NCBI GenBank assembly: GCA_028281535.1
Contig: JANQJS010000007.1
Span: forward strand, 1 to 45,782
Length of the DNA stretch: 45,782 nt
Source of the DNA: Sedimentisphaerales bacterium
Lineage (GTDB): Bacteria > Planctomycetota > Phycisphaerae > Sedimentisphaerales > SM23-30
Direction of reading: 5' to 3'
Positions 10,247-18,087 of this stretch are shown in pieces (position 1 is the stretch's first letter; every line of letters starts with the position of its first letter). The notes beneath the pieces are model-generated. The model was not told the DNA's origin. It saw nothing but the letters and a program-made list of their open reading frames with translations, and ran no database searches. The position numbers were made by a program, and so were the translations under genes.

Positions 10247-11452
10247 CTAAAATTGAATTCCAAGTAGAACGATATCATCGTCAATGGTTTTCATGTTATG
10301 AATCAGATCATCCACAATATGATCGATACGCTTCTGTAGTGATAATTCTTGATTATTTTTCATTTTCAAGGCAACATAAGATTCACCGATCGCACGACTA
10401 CCTGTTTTTCCTTTTTCATCTGGATAGCTTTCAGTTAAGCCATCAGAGAAAAGGTAAATCTGATCCCCAGGTTCAACGTTAAAAACTTGTGACTGACATT
10501 GGACGGTATCGTGGATACCAAGCACATCACCCGTTAATTCTAAGTATTCATTACTACCATCTGCTTTTTGAATAAGTGCATTTGGGTGTCCGGCATTAAT
10601 GATTTCTACTTGCTTGGTTTCGATATCATATTTCATATAAACCGCTGTGACATATTCTCCAAGAGGTAAGAATTTACACAGCGCATTGTTGAGCATAAAA
10701 ATCGTTTCTTCGACAGAAAGCATTTCGTTAGTAAAACTCACTGTTAAAGCTTTTAATGCACCCGTTAAGTAAGAAATACCTAAATTATGGCCTGAGACAT
10801 CAGCAACAAGAATGCCATATTTGGTATCGCTCAATTGTATGATATCGTAGTAATCGCCCCCAGCTTCCAGGATAGGTTCAAATCTCATGGCACAATTCAG
10901 ATCTTTAAATTGTGCAGGGTCTGCTAGCAACCCTTGCTGTCCACTTTGAATTTGTAACTGCATATCTTGCAAATAGGTTTTGATATTTTTAATTTCATCT
11001 CTTAGTGTTTTCTTATTCCGTGAAAGATTGAGATGTGTGTTTAAACGTGCTGTGAGTTCTGCTTGATTGAATGGCTTTCGGATATAGTCTCCGGCACCAA
11101 TCTTGAAGCAATCGGTAATACGCTGGATATCAGATTCACCCGACATGAATAATACCGGAATATCATCAAAACGTGAGTCTTCTTTAATACGTCGACACAA
11201 TTCGAAACCATCCATGTTTGGCATCATATAGTCGAGGAGCATCAGGTCTGGCTTGTTCTTTTCCAGATATTCTAATGCCATGATGCCATCAATAACGGTA
11301 TCCACCTGGAAGCCTTTTTTAATCAGGACCTTTTCTAATGTGGTCAAACAGATTCGGTCGTCATCAACGACGAGAATCTTATAAATTTTATCAGTTGGAT
11401 CTGATAAGGCTTCTAGTGTTTCTGGTGTTACATGTTCTTTTAAATGTCCCAT
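10247..11452 (-). CDS. Response regulator with PP2C/SpoIIE-type serine phosphatase output (RsbU-like)
   Basis: Receiver-controlled protein phosphatase of 401 residues. The REC domain (about 24-145) has D30-D31-D32, phospho-acceptor D74 in LLDYMMPNMDG and a KPF lysine motif. A short helical linker follows (about 150-190), then a PP2C-type domain (about 195-400) with metal-binding motifs GGDYYD, ADVSGHN, LFSDGLTES and terminal DDDIVLLG. Such proteins dephosphorylate STAS antagonists when their receiver is phosphorylated. It is the first gene of the minus-strand cluster. Because no cheY is present, CheA is a plausible phosphodonor, which is an inference. A GAAAGAG purine stretch precedes the ATG by 3 bases. 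Confidence 0.92.
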   Translation of the reverse strand: MGHLKEHVTPETLEALSDPTDKIYKILVVDDDRICLTTLEKVLIKKGFQVDTVIDGIMALEYLEKNKPDLMLLDYMMPNMDGFELCRRIKEDSRFDDIPVLFMSGESDIQRITDCFKIGAGDYIRKPFNQAELTARLNTHLNLSRNKKTLRDEIKNIKTYLQDMQLQIQSGQQGLLADPAQFKDLNCAMRFEPILEAGGDYYDIIQLSDTKYGILVADVSGHNLGISYLTGALKALTVSFTNEMLSVEETIFMLNNALCKFLPLGEYVTAVYMKYDIETKQVEIINAGHPNALIQKADGSNEYLELTGDVLGIHDTVQCQSQVFNVEPGDQIYLFSDGLTESYPDEKGKTGSRAIGESYVALKMKNNQELSLQKRIDHIVDDLIHNMKTIDDDIVLLGIQF

Positions 11453-11931
11453 AATCTCTTTCTTTATATATAATAGTCCTCAGAGATCTTCTATACTCAT
11501 CGGTAAGCAGGGTTAGCGACTTATCTGATAGATTCGTTGTTTTCTGTGAACTTGTTTTATCTCTTTAAAACTCATCTCAGGTATAGCCTCATTTAGGAAA
11601 AAAATAAAAGGCCTCTATATATAGGACGAAACCTCTGAAATGCACCGGTTTTGGGGATTTTTTCAAAACGATAGACTCCTAAGTCTTTTTAATACATGGA
11701 GATAAAATTTTGATAATTTTTTATTTTTCAAAATAGTCACTACACAAACTGCACCGCTACCCATGGTAATTAATAGAACACAGATTCACCGTCTCTAAAG
11801 CTATGGCGGGACATGTGACGCGGATCATTTGGATTTTCGCTGATTGATTTTCTAAATACACCATCCCCATTTCACCTGCGGTGAACTGAGGCTGCCACTC
11901 TGATATTTTGTATATGTAGGTTATTTCTTAG
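11453..11931. other. Intergenic region upstream of the chemosensory cluster
   Basis: About 480 AT-rich bases without a supported gene. It must hold the promoter of the minus-strand cluster. AT-rich TATATATAG-like tracts lie at about 11617-11626 and 11465-11472, but I cannot identify a convincing -35/-10 pair. A 5-bp stem with four-base loop and a T run (11673-11690, plus strand) resembles a weak terminator, yet no plus-strand gene precedes it. Confidence 0.4.
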
Positions 11932-11960
11932 CATGCTCATCTAAGTGTAAGCCTGGCTCC
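11932..11960. repeat. Degenerate copy of the CATGCTCAC...ATGGCAC REP-like unit
   Basis: The 29 bases begin CATGCTCATCTAA and end TGGCTCC. Aligned without gaps they match the repeat unit at 44898-44925 at about 21 of 28 positions, with the substitutions scattered. It lies in the non-coding stretch before the membrane-protein gene at 12058. The similarity is modest and could be chance on its own. It is listed because two better copies occur elsewhere in the window. Confidence 0.35.
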
Positions 11961-12057
11961 GAACGATATTCTTTTATCAATAAAGGCATAATGGGTTGTT
12001 TGGTATCGGATGAGAATTGGGTGGACAAATGGGTTCTTGGGAGATACAAATAAGATT

Positions 12058-12768
12058 ATGAGTAAAAAACGATCCAATCTCCATGAAGTGAATTTTTATA
12101 CGTATCCGAAGTTTATCTTTACCTGGCCCTTGATTGTGTTGGGGTATTTGTTCTGGGCACTGAATAAGGGTGGTAATATGGACCTGGAAGTCACAGCCTG
12201 GATCTGGGGGATTACTTTGATCATCGTTATGGTGACGGTTGGATTTGATTTGAATCGTAACTATACGATTTTCTGGTTGGCCTTGCTTGGAATGTTCTGG
12301 TTTATTATCCTTTGGCTTAGAGATGCTAAAGGATTTAAAGTTTTTTCTAAAATCTACTATTTGTTGGCAGACTTGAATCCACAATATTCAGTCGGGCTGG
12401 GATTGTTTTTGAGTATTGTCTTATCAATTCTTTATGTCATTATGTGGTTATGGACGCGGTTAAATTGTCGATGGCGAATTACTCATAATGAATTTGAGTA
12501 TTATCAGTTTGGTCGGATGGATGATTCTATCGCACGAGGTGCTAAGCGGATTCGTACGAGTTACCCGGACTTTTTTGAATTGCTTCTTTGTGCAGCTGGG
12601 GATTTAATTATTTTTGATGCTCAAGGTAAGCGGGAGTTGCGTCGAATTCGTCATGTGCCTTTTTTACCTTGGGTAAAAAAGAAGATTAATCGAATTCTTG
12701 AGACAACGGCGGTAACCTCAAGTGAGTTGGAAGATGAGCAAAGTACTGAGGAAGAGCGGGCTTTGTAG
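12058..12768 (+). CDS. Four-helix membrane protein of unknown function
   Basis: I do not recognise a named family. From the ATG at 12058 (MSKKRSNLHEV) the protein is 236 residues with four hydrophobic segments: FIFTWPLIVLGYLFWAL, VTAWIWGITLIIVMVTV, YTIFWLALLGMFWFIILWL and VGLGLFLSIVLSILYVIMWL. A soluble C-terminal part of about 90 residues begins WRITHNEFEYYQFGR, where a short beta-rich, PH-like or regulatory fold is possible, and an acidic tail ends it. The frame is open to an earlier ATG at 12010, but that extension has no recognisable ribosome site, whereas GGGAGA stands 13 bases before 12058. It is the only plus-strand gene between the two large minus-strand clusters, so context says nothing about its role. 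A REP-like half element starts right after its stop. Confidence 0.75.
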   Translation: MSKKRSNLHEVNFYTYPKFIFTWPLIVLGYLFWALNKGGNMDLEVTAWIWGITLIIVMVTVGFDLNRNYTIFWLALLGMFWFIILWLRDAKGFKVFSKIYYLLADLNPQYSVGLGLFLSIVLSILYVIMWLWTRLNCRWRITHNEFEYYQFGRMDDSIARGAKRIRTSYPDFFELLLCAAGDLIIFDAQGKRELRRIRHVPFLPWVKKKINRILETTAVTSSELEDEQSTEEERAL

Positions 12769-12770
12769 GG

Positions 12771-12788
12771 TAAACGTGAGAATGGCAC
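12771..12788. repeat. REP-like half element
   Basis: The 18 bases TAAACGTGAGAATGGCAC match 44908-44925 at 17 of 18 positions (A instead of T at the eleventh). They begin two bases after the stop codon of the membrane-protein gene. The other arm of the 28-base unit is not recognisable upstream, because that sequence is coding. Two near-identical non-coding copies 32 kb apart suggest a dispersed repeat rather than a conserved regulatory site. Confidence 0.6.
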
Positions 12789-12883
12789 CTAACGATTTAT
12801 CTCATATCAATAAAACATAGATTTTCGCACGTTCGACATAGCTTAGTGCAGGTTCTTTGACTAACGCAAACGTTTTTATGAGT

Positions 12884-14023
12884 TTATTGCCAGGTATTCG
12901 CGACTGGGGTAAGGTAATGATTTCGGAATTTTGTGGGTGTTTGTGGTAGGTTGATGGCGTTGAAAGTGATATTAGAATTTTGGTTACAAGTTAAAGTCTT
13001 AGTTACAATAACGATGCCGTTAATAGCTTGGTTTTCTGCGACATCAAGATTGGCATCAACATATACCAAACCTGTAATCGGATTTAAGGCACTATCACAT
13101 TCAAGATAGACTTGACCTCCGCTAGCGAGTATAGCAGGATTATTTAAGCTGGCATCTTTTGTGACGTATGAATAATCATCGATCCTAAAAGAATTGCCTC
13201 CAGTACCAAAATTTGTGACTATGAGTGTTCCAGTAATTACACAGGTACCATCCAATTCAAATTTTTGACCACCACAATCTATCCAGTAAATTCCTTCCGG
13301 GTTTACAGTACCACTGTACGTATTAGTGGTTTTTGAAAGGGTGTGATTTGTCATTTTATTTATATATGGAAGCAGAGTTGCTTTGGCCTGGTAATAAGCC
13401 AATATATCGCCAGGAGTTGGAATCGTTTTTTGGGGTACTAATGTGGTCTTGATTCCTGTGATAGTAGCACCTACAAGATTAGTAATATTTCCTGTGGCAT
13501 CGGTGTTACCAGTAATTGATGAATTAGTATTTCGCATTAAAATGTTTGTTTGAGTGTAGACATTACCTGTTACTTGGGCATTCGTATCAAACTCTATATT
13601 ATTTGCGGAAATGGCATAACTAAGGACATCTAATGGGTATTGTTGTGATTGTACAGAATGAACACGTGTCACATCATCAATGGTAACCTGACATGCCAGA
13701 GTAACGCGTTGGGATTCATCATTAGCTAAATTTGCATCGAAGGTATCTACGCCTGAAACCGTATAGGATGCATTTCCCATTGTAGCTGTGGGAATCCATG
13801 TTCCATTGGTCAGTGTGGTTCGCCATGTGGGTACCTGGTTAGTAAAATGAATGGCGTGTCGTATACCGAGTTCAGCATACACTTCTGTCTGCCCGATGGA
13901 TTCAAGGCTTTGGGTTACCTTCCGTGAATACATAATTGCAAAGGAGATGGCAGACACCGATGCCACTAGCACCACAGCGGATGCTAAAACCAGAAAATAG
14001 ATGGTTCCTTTACGTTTTATCAT
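12884..14023 (-). CDS. PilX-like membrane-anchored protein, paralogue B
   Basis: 379 residues with one N-terminal membrane helix (about 8-30, GTIYFLVLASAVVLVASVSA) preceded by a short basic stretch, as in PilX/GspK-type pilus accessory proteins, but without the prepilin GFxLxE cleavage motif. The rest is predicted extracytoplasmic. Residues 160-360 are rich in short polar beta segments (NNIEFDTNAQVTGNVYTQTN, then NQAINGIVIVTKTLTCNQNS) like polymer-forming beta-helix repeats. The protein is a clear paralogue of the next gene upstream: both share QTEVYAELGIRHAI..FTNQ, DTFD.NLAN and a C-terminal KFRNHYL.P.ANTW. It is the last gene of the pilin-like group. A role in pilus tip or pseudopilus assembly is inferred from position. 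Confidence 0.72.
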   Translation of the reverse strand: MIKRKGTIYFLVLASAVVLVASVSAISFAIMYSRKVTQSLESIGQTEVYAELGIRHAIHFTNQVPTWRTTLTNGTWIPTATMGNASYTVSGVDTFDANLANDESQRVTLACQVTIDDVTRVHSVQSQQYPLDVLSYAISANNIEFDTNAQVTGNVYTQTNILMRNTNSSITGNTDATGNITNLVGATITGIKTTLVPQKTIPTPGDILAYYQAKATLLPYINKMTNHTLSKTTNTYSGTVNPEGIYWIDCGGQKFELDGTCVITGTLIVTNFGTGGNSFRIDDYSYVTKDASLNNPAILASGGQVYLECDSALNPITGLVYVDANLDVAENQAINGIVIVTKTLTCNQNSNITFNAINLPQTPTKFRNHYLTPVANTWQ

Positions 14024-14044
14024 TCATCCCACTTTCCCTTGAGA

Positions 14045-15196
14045 CTAATTCCATGTATTTGCAATCGGTGATAAGTAGTGATTACGAAATTTTAATGGCG
14101 GGCTGGATTTGAGCATGGAGTTATAGTTAATCTGAGCGTTTTCTTCAACGACTAAATTACCCGTTACAACGACGGTTCCATTGATAACTTGATTTTCTTC
14201 GATTTCTGCGTTTGCAACATTCATATAGACTAGACCATTAATGGGTAAACCTGCACTATGGCTTTCTAATCGAACATTTCCTCCTTGGAGTATGAGCGCT
14301 GGCTGATTCGCAGGTGCGGTAATCCTTGTCGTTCCATCTATTCGAAATAAATTAGAGCCTGATCCAATATTATTGACAATGATTGTTCCATTAATGGTAC
14401 AATTATTGAAGGTGACATCTTCATTTGCGGCGTTGATTAAATAAATCCCTAATGGATTGGGTGTACCATAAGGATTCGACGTTGAACTAAATGTCCTATT
14501 TGAAATATTCTCCAAATCGGAAGGCAATGGCGTTGCCAAAGACTCATAATAGGTCACAAAATTGTTTTGAGGCAGTGGTTCTAATTGCATTAAATCTGAT
14601 GATGAGTTAATGGCCCCTGAAATAATTCCAAAATTACTATAGCCTTGATTAATCAGTACATTCCCATTAATCACACAGGAGCTATTAGTTAATTGAAGGG
14701 TATTCACACTATAGACATCACCTGAAATTCGAGCGTTGTTATTTAGCCTGACCGATCCGGCGGCTATGGCATAGCTGAGAAAATCCATGGCTTCCTGTCG
14801 GGCCTGGAGAGATCGTGTTCGTGTGATATCATCAATGGTTACAGTGCATGCGAGCGTGACTCGATCCGTTTCATTGTTGGCAAGGTTGCTATCAAACGTA
14901 TCTATACCCGCCAGTTCATACGTGGCATCTCCCATTTTACCGCCTGTTAGCCATGGGCCACTATTTAGCACGGTTCGCCAATTTCCTGCTTGATTGGTAA
15001 AACTGATGGCATGTCGAATACCCAATTCGGCATAGACTTCAGTTTGATCGATGGATTCGATACTTTCTGAGACTTTACGAGAATGCATAATCGTATAAGA
15101 AATACCAATAACGGACAAAACCAACACCAGCGCAGAGGCAAGTACCAAAAAGTAAATGGATCCTTTTTGCTTACCTGTGAAGCGTTTCTTATTCAT
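14045..15196 (-). CDS. PilX-like membrane-anchored protein, paralogue A
   Basis: 383 residues, closely related along its whole length to the downstream gene at 12884-14023. A basic N-terminus (MNKKRFTGKQKG) leads to one membrane helix, SIYFLVLASALVLVLSVIG, followed by the conserved EVYAELGIRHAISFTNQ helix and a beta-rich domain with repeated short strands (LNNNARISGDVYSVNTL, EENQVINGTVVVTGNLVVEE) typical of a beta-helix. A GGGGA ribosome site stands about 8 bases before the ATG. It follows the pilV-like gene by 15 bases, so the two belong to one transcript. The divergence between paralogues is greatest in the middle of the beta region, suggesting different surface partners. Function is inferred only from pilus context. 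Confidence 0.72.
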   Translation of the reverse strand: MNKKRFTGKQKGSIYFLVLASALVLVLSVIGISYTIMHSRKVSESIESIDQTEVYAELGIRHAISFTNQAGNWRTVLNSGPWLTGGKMGDATYELAGIDTFDSNLANNETDRVTLACTVTIDDITRTRSLQARQEAMDFLSYAIAAGSVRLNNNARISGDVYSVNTLQLTNSSCVINGNVLINQGYSNFGIISGAINSSSDLMQLEPLPQNNFVTYYESLATPLPSDLENISNRTFSSTSNPYGTPNPLGIYLINAANEDVTFNNCTINGTIIVNNIGSGSNLFRIDGTTRITAPANQPALILQGGNVRLESHSAGLPINGLVYMNVANAEIEENQVINGTVVVTGNLVVEENAQINYNSMLKSSPPLKFRNHYLSPIANTWN

Positions 15197-15211
15197 ATAG
15201 AATGTCCCCGA

Positions 15212-15751
15212 TTAATATGAGAGCATTTGCGGTGTGTCGGCCAGGACATAGACATGTTCTAGAACGACTTTGTTTTTACTATTTTTTAAAGTAATGGTCA
15301 CTTCTTTATAACCTTGGTCGACCAGCGAGGTTTGCGTGAAATCAGACGCTTTGACCCAACGTACTTTTGTTGATCGGGTCATATCTTCATAACCTGGTAT
15401 ATTTGTGCCATCTAAATATTTTGGGGGATGTTCGATAAGGTTATTATAGTCATCGATATCATCATAAAAGCTACGGTTGCCCCCGATTAATTCACATGGA
15501 TCAGCACCAAAGTCTGTTGGCGTGGTTGGATCCTTATAATTTCTTTCCATAATTTCTTTGATTAAGTCCAGCGAAGCAACCGTAGAAGCATCATGTTTCA
15601 TCACATTGGTTTTCGAGCGTCCCAAATTAGCAAATAGATTTAGAGCTGCCACTAATAGGATCGACATGATCATGGTCGCCATGATAATTTCTACATACGA
15701 AAGCCCTGCTCGAAATTTTTGTCGATGGATATTCACTTTATTGGATAACAC
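15212..15751 (-). CDS. Minor pseudopilin, PilV/GspI-like
   Basis: 179 residues with a prepilin-type N-terminus. The leader MLSNKVNIHRQKFRAG is followed by LSYVEIIMATMIMSILLVAA, with Glu at the expected +5 position and a long hydrophobic helix. Leader cleavage by a prepilin peptidase would occur after the Gly. The remainder is a variable globular head. The start is GTG at 15751: the sequence AAAGGAGG lies 6-7 bases before it, one of the best ribosome sites in the window, and the gene overlaps the end of the upstream pseudopilin gene by 14 bases. The family call is firm. Whether it serves a pilus or a type II pseudopilus cannot be decided from the protein alone. Confidence 0.82.
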   Translation of the reverse strand: MLSNKVNIHRQKFRAGLSYVEIIMATMIMSILLVAALNLFANLGRSKTNVMKHDASTVASLDLIKEIMERNYKDPTTPTDFGADPCELIGGNRSFYDDIDDYNNLIEHPPKYLDGTNIPGYEDMTRSTKVRWVKASDFTQTSLVDQGYKEVTITLKNSKNKVVLEHVYVLADTPQMLSY

Positions 15752-16199
15752 AGTTCCCCTCCTTTGTGACCGAGACGATTACACTTCGATCGCCTAATAT
15801 CAAAGAAACTTTTCCATGGTTAGCCACATTGCCATTTTGATCAAATGTAAATGTATTTCCACCAGATGTCATTGATAATTGCATGGAGCTAATTTGCCCT
15901 TCACCTGATTGGAAAGAAGTTCCGACGGTTGTTTGAGGCAAATGCCCAGGTACGTTCGGTGCAGCATAGCTTAGATTTGCGACATCGACGGTTAAAGATC
16001 GATTGGTTCTTTCACGCATGGCCTGTTGACGCACTAAAATGAGATCTCCACGTAAACGCTCGGCAGCGTTTTGCAAATTGGCACTTTTTAATGCATTTGA
16101 AAATGAGACCATGGCCACACCTGCCATAATGGATGTAATGATCAAAACTACCAAAATTTCGACCATTGAAAAGCCTGATTTTATTTTTGAACGGATCAT
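15738..16199 (-). CDS. Minor pseudopilin, GspH/FimT-like
   Basis: 153 residues. The prepilin leader MIRSKIKSG precedes FSMVEILVVLIITSIMAGVA, with Glu at +5. The segment after the helix, NAAERLRGDLILVRQQAMRE, is characteristic of GspH/FimT pseudopilins, followed by a beta-rich C-terminal domain. The ATG at 16199 has AAGGG about 8 bases upstream. It sits 8 bases after the pilW-like gene and overlaps the pilV-like gene by 14 bases, the usual arrangement for minor pseudopilins that cap the fibre and prime its assembly. Confidence 0.85.
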   Translation of the reverse strand: MIRSKIKSGFSMVEILVVLIITSIMAGVAMVSFSNALKSANLQNAAERLRGDLILVRQQAMRERTNRSLTVDVANLSYAAPNVPGHLPQTTVGTSFQSGEGQISSMQLSMTSGGNTFTFDQNGNVANHGKVSLILGDRSVIVSVTKEGNCVIQ

Positions 16200-16207
16200 A
16201 TAATCCC

Positions 16208-16720
16208 TTATAAAGAGGATGGATGTTTATAAATCGAATTTAAGAGCCTGATGGTTTTTTGCAAACGCCTGGTGCTACCATCATCATTGGTAATATCTAA
16301 TTTCACCTGCACTTCTTTAATATAATTATTTGTACCCAACATGTGAGTTTTACAAAAAATATCAAAATAGGTTACTTTCCTTGAAAGTACTTCGGTGGAT
16401 GATTCTGTACGCCTTAGTTCATCACCTACTTTTGTATAGATGATTTGTGAAGGAGCCCAAACACGATACTCCCCAGCGATAGGTTGGTAATAGAGTGAGG
16501 CACCGGTAAAATCCTGTTCGATACGACGCATAATATCATTATCATCCTGGAGGGTAACGAGTGATGTGGTGATATTGTCGGTACGCTTTCGCGTGTCCAT
16601 CATCGCAACACTTAACGCAGTGGCTAATACCGCGACAATGACCATACCGACCATGGCTTCGATAAGGGTAAATCCCTTTTTATTTATCGGAAGCTTAGAA
16701 TTATATTGACTCTCGAGCAT
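16208..16720 (-). CDS. Minor pseudopilin, PilW/GspJ-like
   Basis: About 170 residues with prepilin signature KKGFTLIEAMVGMVIVAVLA, leader length about 16 and Glu at +5, followed by a polar head (VTLQDDNDIMRRIEQDF) resembling PilW/GspJ. I place the start at ATG 16720 (MLESQYN), because AAAGGG lies 9 bases upstream. An in-frame TTG at 16726 is less likely. It is the first gene after the strong terminator that follows the major pilin gene, so it needs either read-through or a promoter in the roughly 45 bases between. That space holds a 12-base palindrome, ATGATATATCAT (16752-16763). Confidence 0.8.
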   Translation of the reverse strand: MLESQYNSKLPINKKGFTLIEAMVGMVIVAVLATALSVAMMDTRKRTDNITTSLVTLQDDNDIMRRIEQDFTGASLYYQPIAGEYRVWAPSQIIYTKVGDELRRTESSTEVLSRKVTYFDIFCKTHMLGTNNYIKEVQVKLDITNDDGSTRRLQKTIRLLNSIYKHPSSL

Positions 16721-16766
16721 TCTCAAGACCCTTTGTATCGACCGTACACATATGATATATCATTTT

Positions 16767-16809
16767 AAAAAAAAAGGTCTTGGAGCATACAAGTGTATCA
16801 TCCAAGACC
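16767..16809 (-). terminator. Rho-independent terminator after the major pilin gene
   Basis: On the minus strand the 9-bp arms GGTCTTGGA (16801-16809) and TCCAAGACC (16776-16784) enclose an inner ATAC/GTAT stem. They are followed at once by nine T residues (plus-strand A run 16767-16775). It begins 22 bases after the pilin stop codon. The form is textbook, and the position implies the pilin is made from its own abundant transcript. Confidence 0.88.
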
Positions 16810-16831
16810 CGAAAGCTTTCAAAAAATTAAT

Positions 16832-17317
16832 TTAGTATGCAGCATAATCAGTTTCAGCAGCTCGTATTTCACCTGTGGTTGGATTATAGACCCAGCCAGT
16901 GGTTGCAGCAGTTATTGTTGCTGCAGGAATCGCCGCTGGAGAAGCTGCAATGGTGACATCTGATTTACCAATATTGGTTGCACCTACTGGTAATTTAGGA
17001 ATACCATTTCGAAGGTATGGACCAAATGGGTGCGTTGTAGCATTCAGCGAAGCAGAAACACCACCAGCCGCATTAGAGTATTGCGTCAATTGGTTGATGA
17101 ATTCTGTTGCTGTACCACCTGAACCAGGGAAGGTACCGCCATGATCACTGGCATACCAGTCAATCGCGTTACGGATACTTTGCAAGTTTGCACGTAAAGC
17201 GGCTTCGCCAGCATTCTTACTACCAGAGCTGATTCGCGGAATAGCTATCGCAGCAATGACGCCAAGGATGACAATCACGATTACCAGCTCGACCAAACTA
17301 AATCCACGATTTTTCAT
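16832..17317 (-). CDS. Major type IV pilin / GspG-like pseudopilin
   Basis: 161 residues from the ATG at 17317. That start is chosen because GAAAGGT stands 6 bases before it and gives the short leader MKNRG typical of type IVa prepilins, although the frame is open further upstream. Cleavage after Gly5 exposes FSLVELVIVIVILGVIAAIA, with Glu at +5, then IPRISSGSKNAGEAALRANLQSIRNAIDWYASDHGGTFPG, the GspG-like alpha1 pattern. The head is short and rich in Ala, Thr and Gly, without an obvious C-terminal disulfide pair. It is flanked by a 137-base upstream gap and a strong terminator, so it is probably monocistronic and strongly expressed. It could be the main pilus subunit or a major pseudopilin. 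Confidence 0.88.
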   Translation of the reverse strand: MKNRGFSLVELVIVIVILGVIAAIAIPRISSGSKNAGEAALRANLQSIRNAIDWYASDHGGTFPGSGGTATEFINQLTQYSNAAGGVSASLNATTHPFGPYLRNGIPKLPVGATNIGKSDVTIAASPAAIPAATITAATTGWVYNPTTGEIRAAETDYAAY

Positions 17318-17454
17318 ACTTTTACCTTTCAACATGTGCAGTTCTCCCGCTGTCACTTACAATAAATTGATTAAATTCAATTTACGATACATTTAATCCA
17401 AAGACAAATTTTTCTAATTTTTTTACCAGTAATTATATCGGTTTATCCAAACCC
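17318..17454 (-). promoter_or_regulatory. Probable promoter region of the pilin gene
   Basis: The 137-base AT-rich gap between the PilP/GspB-like stop and the pilin start contains, on the minus strand, TTGTCT and 17 bases later TAAATT, each matching the sigma-70 hexamers at four of six positions, as well as a separate TATAAT (plus-strand 17432-17437) lacking a good -35. Given the terminator after the gene, a dedicated promoter here is expected, but its exact place is uncertain. Confidence 0.35.
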
Positions 17455-18057
17455 TTACTTGGGGTTGATCTTCTTTTTCAGAAAGTTAATGGGGACTCTA
17501 CGTAACCCTTCTTGTCGGGTTCTTGACGATAACTCACCTAAAGGCAAGTAAATATATTCAGTTTTGCTTCGTAAAAACACAGCATCACTATTAATTTTAA
17601 GTAGCTGATAAGGTCCGATAGTTTGTCCTAACATAACAACCTGTCCATTAATTAATGCCTGATCTCCCAGAGGCCCTCTGACAATAGAGGATAGTTGCAA
17701 GTTAATTTCTTCTTGCTGGGTATCAAGGTCATCCTCTTCTGGCGTTTCATTGCTTTGAGAAGGCTTTGACATCGCTTGATCATAATCTCGTGTTAGAGTA
17801 AACAGGTCTCTGGTACGTAAATAGTTTAAATCGTTTATCGGAACTTCCTGGTTTTGCTTCGAGAGAACTTTCATAACAAAAGGGGAAAACTCCCAATCTT
17901 TTTGAACATAATTATAGGTCGATGGACTGTTTGCCGTAGGCTGCGCTTGAGAAACCTGTGGTTGCAAAACAGAATCCTGTTGCGACATTTTATCCCAAGC
18001 CAAGGCTAAAAGGGCAACTGCCAGTATTCCAATATATATCTTTCTAGATTTATTCAT
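17455..18057 (-). CDS. PilP/GspB-like periplasmic assembly protein
   Basis: 200 residues. One N-terminal membrane anchor (MNKSRKIYIGILAVALLALA) is followed by a polar linker of about 100 residues and a small beta domain at about 120-175, LSSIVRGPLGDQALINGQVVMLGQTIGPYQLLKINSDAVF. That pattern (GxxxxALINGxxVxxGxxIGxYxLxxIxxxxV) is shared by GspB C-terminal domains and by PilP/GspC homology regions that bind the secretin. Basic residues dominate the C-terminus. It is the last gene of the PilM-N-O block, where pilP normally stands, which supports a bridge between the inner-membrane complex and an outer-membrane secretin. The secretin itself is not in the window. Confidence 0.72.
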   Translation of the reverse strand: MNKSRKIYIGILAVALLALAWDKMSQQDSVLQPQVSQAQPTANSPSTYNYVQKDWEFSPFVMKVLSKQNQEVPINDLNYLRTRDLFTLTRDYDQAMSKPSQSNETPEEDDLDTQQEEINLQLSSIVRGPLGDQALINGQVVMLGQTIGPYQLLKINSDAVFLRSKTEYIYLPLGELSSRTRQEGLRRVPINFLKKKINPK

Positions 18058-18087
18058 TTTCGTTAATTACGCTATCGCCGTTAGATC

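Noticed and set aside
11673-11690. Stem AGACT/AGTCT with T run on the plus strand
   Set aside because: Only a 5-bp stem, and there is no plus-strand gene upstream for it to terminate.
11977-12384. 135-residue minus-strand open frame
   Set aside because: It is antisense to the four-helix membrane protein, Pro/Gln/His-rich, with no hydrophobic core or motif.
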